64,000 bases of DNA. Source: Epiperipatus broadwayi. Taxonomy: Eukaryota > Onychophora > Udeonychophora > Euonychophora > Peripatidae. The stretch is taken from NCBI GenBank assembly GCA_028023455.1, contig JAQFVV010000257.1, positions 122,001 through 186,000 on the forward strand, read 5' to 3'. The notes under the pieces are model-generated. The model was not told where the DNA came from. It did not search any database and saw only the letters and a program-made list of their open reading frames with translations. The translations under genes and the position numbers were made by a program. Shown one piece after another: positions 62,058-64,000 of this stretch. Position 1 is the stretch's first letter. Every line of letters begins with the position of its first letter.

Positions 62058-63671
62058 TGAACCGTGTTCGAATATGTGTATTCGAAACACCGGCCTCTTA
62101 GGCAGAGAAGAACATACTCGGAGAGTATGTATGCCCAAACGATAGCTATAAAGTATATAACTAACGTTACATTTCCAGGACATAACTTCTTCTCGACTGT
62201 TGAGTTCAACACCAAGTTCAAAGCACTTTTTTTGTTTGTGTATAAACACGGGCGCCAGCTATCTATTCAAGGATGAATAAATAACGCACTTTAAGCAATG
62301 GCCACTAACTCAACGCCTAAATCCACGACTAGCTCAGTTGTTTGTAATCACTAATAGATTATACTTAATTAGTGGTTAAAAGATTTGATAAAGAGTTTGA
62401 TAAAAAGAATTGACCGACAAATAAAGTTTAATTTTAAAGATAATTTATTAACTAACATTTATTTTCTAAATTTAAACATTTTATAATTCTAATAAAACAC
62501 ACGCATATTTTAAATTGACATTTCTAAACTAGTTTAAATATTCTTGTTTACTTTCATAACAAAACACTGGTATTTATCTAATTTAACTAATAATATTGAT
62601 ATAAGGATCACGCACATATTAACTCATGCACACACATAATAATGATAATAAAGGACTACATAGCATTTGAAATTTAATCACACACATCAATAGTTCATTT
62701 ATGTATGATATCGAGTTCATATAATTAGACTCTTGGAGGATTCGCACGAATTAATGAAATGCAATGGCTATTACAGTATAACGAAAATAAGCAAATGTTT
62801 TACCTAGGATTTTGAATGTTGACGTAGAATTTTGTTCTTTGGAGGCTGCTTTCGGTGAGGATATTTCCATTATAAATGCTTACCAGCCGGCTGGGACGTT
62901 TCCTTGCTGAGTTTCCTGATTTTCACGATTATTGCTATCGGAGACAAATAGATACTGACGGAGATTTTCTAAGATGTTAAGCTGACATTATTTCACGGGC
63001 AGATCTGCTGTTTTCTCGGACATCTGGGCTGGAGGTGAACGTGCGTTCCAAAATATTCTCAGCACTGCATTTTGTTTCTTAACTGACTCAATTAATTTCC
63101 GAACTGCACTCTCTCAATAACTTTGTGAACTGATTGTCTCAACTCAATTAATTTGTGGAATGAATTACTGTCCGATAAAAAAGGTCTATTTATACCTGCG
63201 CCTTGTTGTCTTTCTGATATCTCCGGCAAAGATCTGTTGTCAAATTCCTTATCAATTAATCCTTTGATAAACGTGTTTTGGAAGATTGCTTAATTAGTAA
63301 TAGCCATGCAGAGATGTTGTTTTATATTTTAATTAATAATAGCCATTGCCGTGTTTTTTAATGATAATCTTCTTTAACTTCCATTTATTTATAATAACAT
63401 TTATTTTATTGTTGACAATCGCACATATATTAGTTTTAACATTATTTTTTCTTTAATTAAAATTGAATGAAAAGAGATTTGGTATGTTTTAACTTTTTCA
63501 AATTATATTTTTACGAATACTAAAAAAAAAAAACTATGTAATTCTTATCTTTTTCGAAAACAAGCTGCAATAAACTCTCCAACATTTAATTTTATGTTTT
63601 TCTTTTTCGAAAGATTACTTTAATAATAATTTTAGATAAAAATTATATGTGCCTATATCAATATAGGTACA
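62058..63671 (-). repeat. LTR (5' LTR in element orientation)
   Basis: 1614 bases, paired with 58148-59764. The minus-strand TATA box GGTATAAATAGACC at about 63184-63200 would drive the gag frame at 61707. Confidence 0.9.
63184..63200 (-). promoter_or_regulatory. TATA box of the minus-strand LTR
   Basis: TATAAATAG on the minus strand, a strong TATA match inside the promoter LTR, kept in both LTR copies. It fixes the orientation of the element. Confidence 0.65.
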
Positions 63672-64000
63672 ATATATATAACTAAAGATTGCCTAAATGA
63701 ATAGTGAAATTAACATTTACTTGTTGTTTTTCATGTGCATAAAAGAACTATAATAAATCTACTATTTAAAAGTTATTAAATAATCTATTATTTCATTAAA
63801 TCATCTATATATAAAGTTTTTATTTCATTAGTAAATGTATTATCTGGTGTTTTTTTTAACAAGCTGTTCCTTTTAAGTATAACCTATTGAATTAATTAAT
63901 ATATGATAAAATGAATAACATCCAAATAAGATTTGATTTATTATCTCAAGCATTCTAAGTATTCAACTTTATGAATTGTCTAGCATTGTTTTTTCACAAG
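63672..64000. other. AT-rich flank
   Basis: It begins ATATATATAAC, including the second copy of the ATAT target duplication. I see no gene. Confidence 0.5.

Larger units (their letters stand above)
58148..63671 (-). mobile_element. Non-autonomous LTR retrotransposon, minus strand (5.5 kb)
   Basis: LTR copies at 58148-59764 and 62058-63671 begin (plus strand) TGAACCGTGTT and end AATATAGGTACA, and differ at about 1% of positions by eye. The flanks carry ATAT on both sides within AT-rich DNA. Orientation is minus, shown by three signals: a TATA box on the minus strand in each LTR, a primer-site candidate next to 62058, and a purine tract next to 59764. The interior (2.29 kb) has a gag-like frame and no protease, RT or integrase, so it would depend on an autonomous relative. 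Confidence 0.9.

Overview
The window is animal nuclear DNA, strongly AT-rich, and holds no host gene I can recognise. It is a graveyard of mobile elements: RTE-type LINEs, a second non-LTR LINE family with a C-terminal zinc finger, a Penelope-like element with a GIY-YIG domain, Ty3/Gypsy-type LTR elements, piggyBac and hAT DNA elements, and fold-back repeats. That mixture suits an AT-rich invertebrate, but I cannot name the phylum from the sequence.

Layout. 1-8.9 kb: a nested hairpin, a fold-back element, two RTE LINE copies pointing outwards (1889-2727 minus, 4561-7430 plus) and between them a non-autonomous hAT element with a perfect 8-bp target duplication. 8.97-23.8 kb: a three-level nest. 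A 5'-truncated LINE (8979-23810, 13-bp target duplication) is split at its reverse transcriptase active site by a 12-kb LTR retrotransposon (10242-22288, 2.7-kb LTRs, ATAT duplication). That element's integrase is in turn split by a 747-bp piggyBac-like MITE (18049-18795, TTAA duplication). 25.4-37 kb: a candidate TIR element, a decayed piggyBac transposase (minus), a decayed Penelope-like element and a hAT-like element. 37.2-38.1 kb: a 5'-truncated RTE copy.

38.3-45.5 kb is a 405-bp satellite. About 12.7 near-identical units run forward and then about 4.8 units run inverted. At the switch point (43506-43527) lies a 22-base stretch identical to the 3' part of the Illumina Read 1 adapter, so the inversion is probably an assembly artefact. 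45.9-47.0 kb: a fragment of the same LINE family as at 9-23 kb, interrupted by a Penelope 3' end. 48.4-49.1 kb: dispersed fold-back repeats. 52.1-53.2 kb: a (CTAT)n microsatellite of about 1.06 kb. 53.9-56.7 kb: a nearly full-length but broken RTE copy (minus). 57.4-58.05 kb: a fold-back repeat ending in a very long hairpin. 58.1-63.7 kb: a non-autonomous LTR element on the minus strand with 1.6-kb LTRs and only a gag-like reading frame.

All coding regions belong to mobile elements and most are broken. The parts worth a second look are the adapter at the satellite inversion, the nested insertions that can be reversed in frame, and the mosaic structure of the 12-kb LTR element, which carries two candidate primer binding sites and two polypurine tracts.
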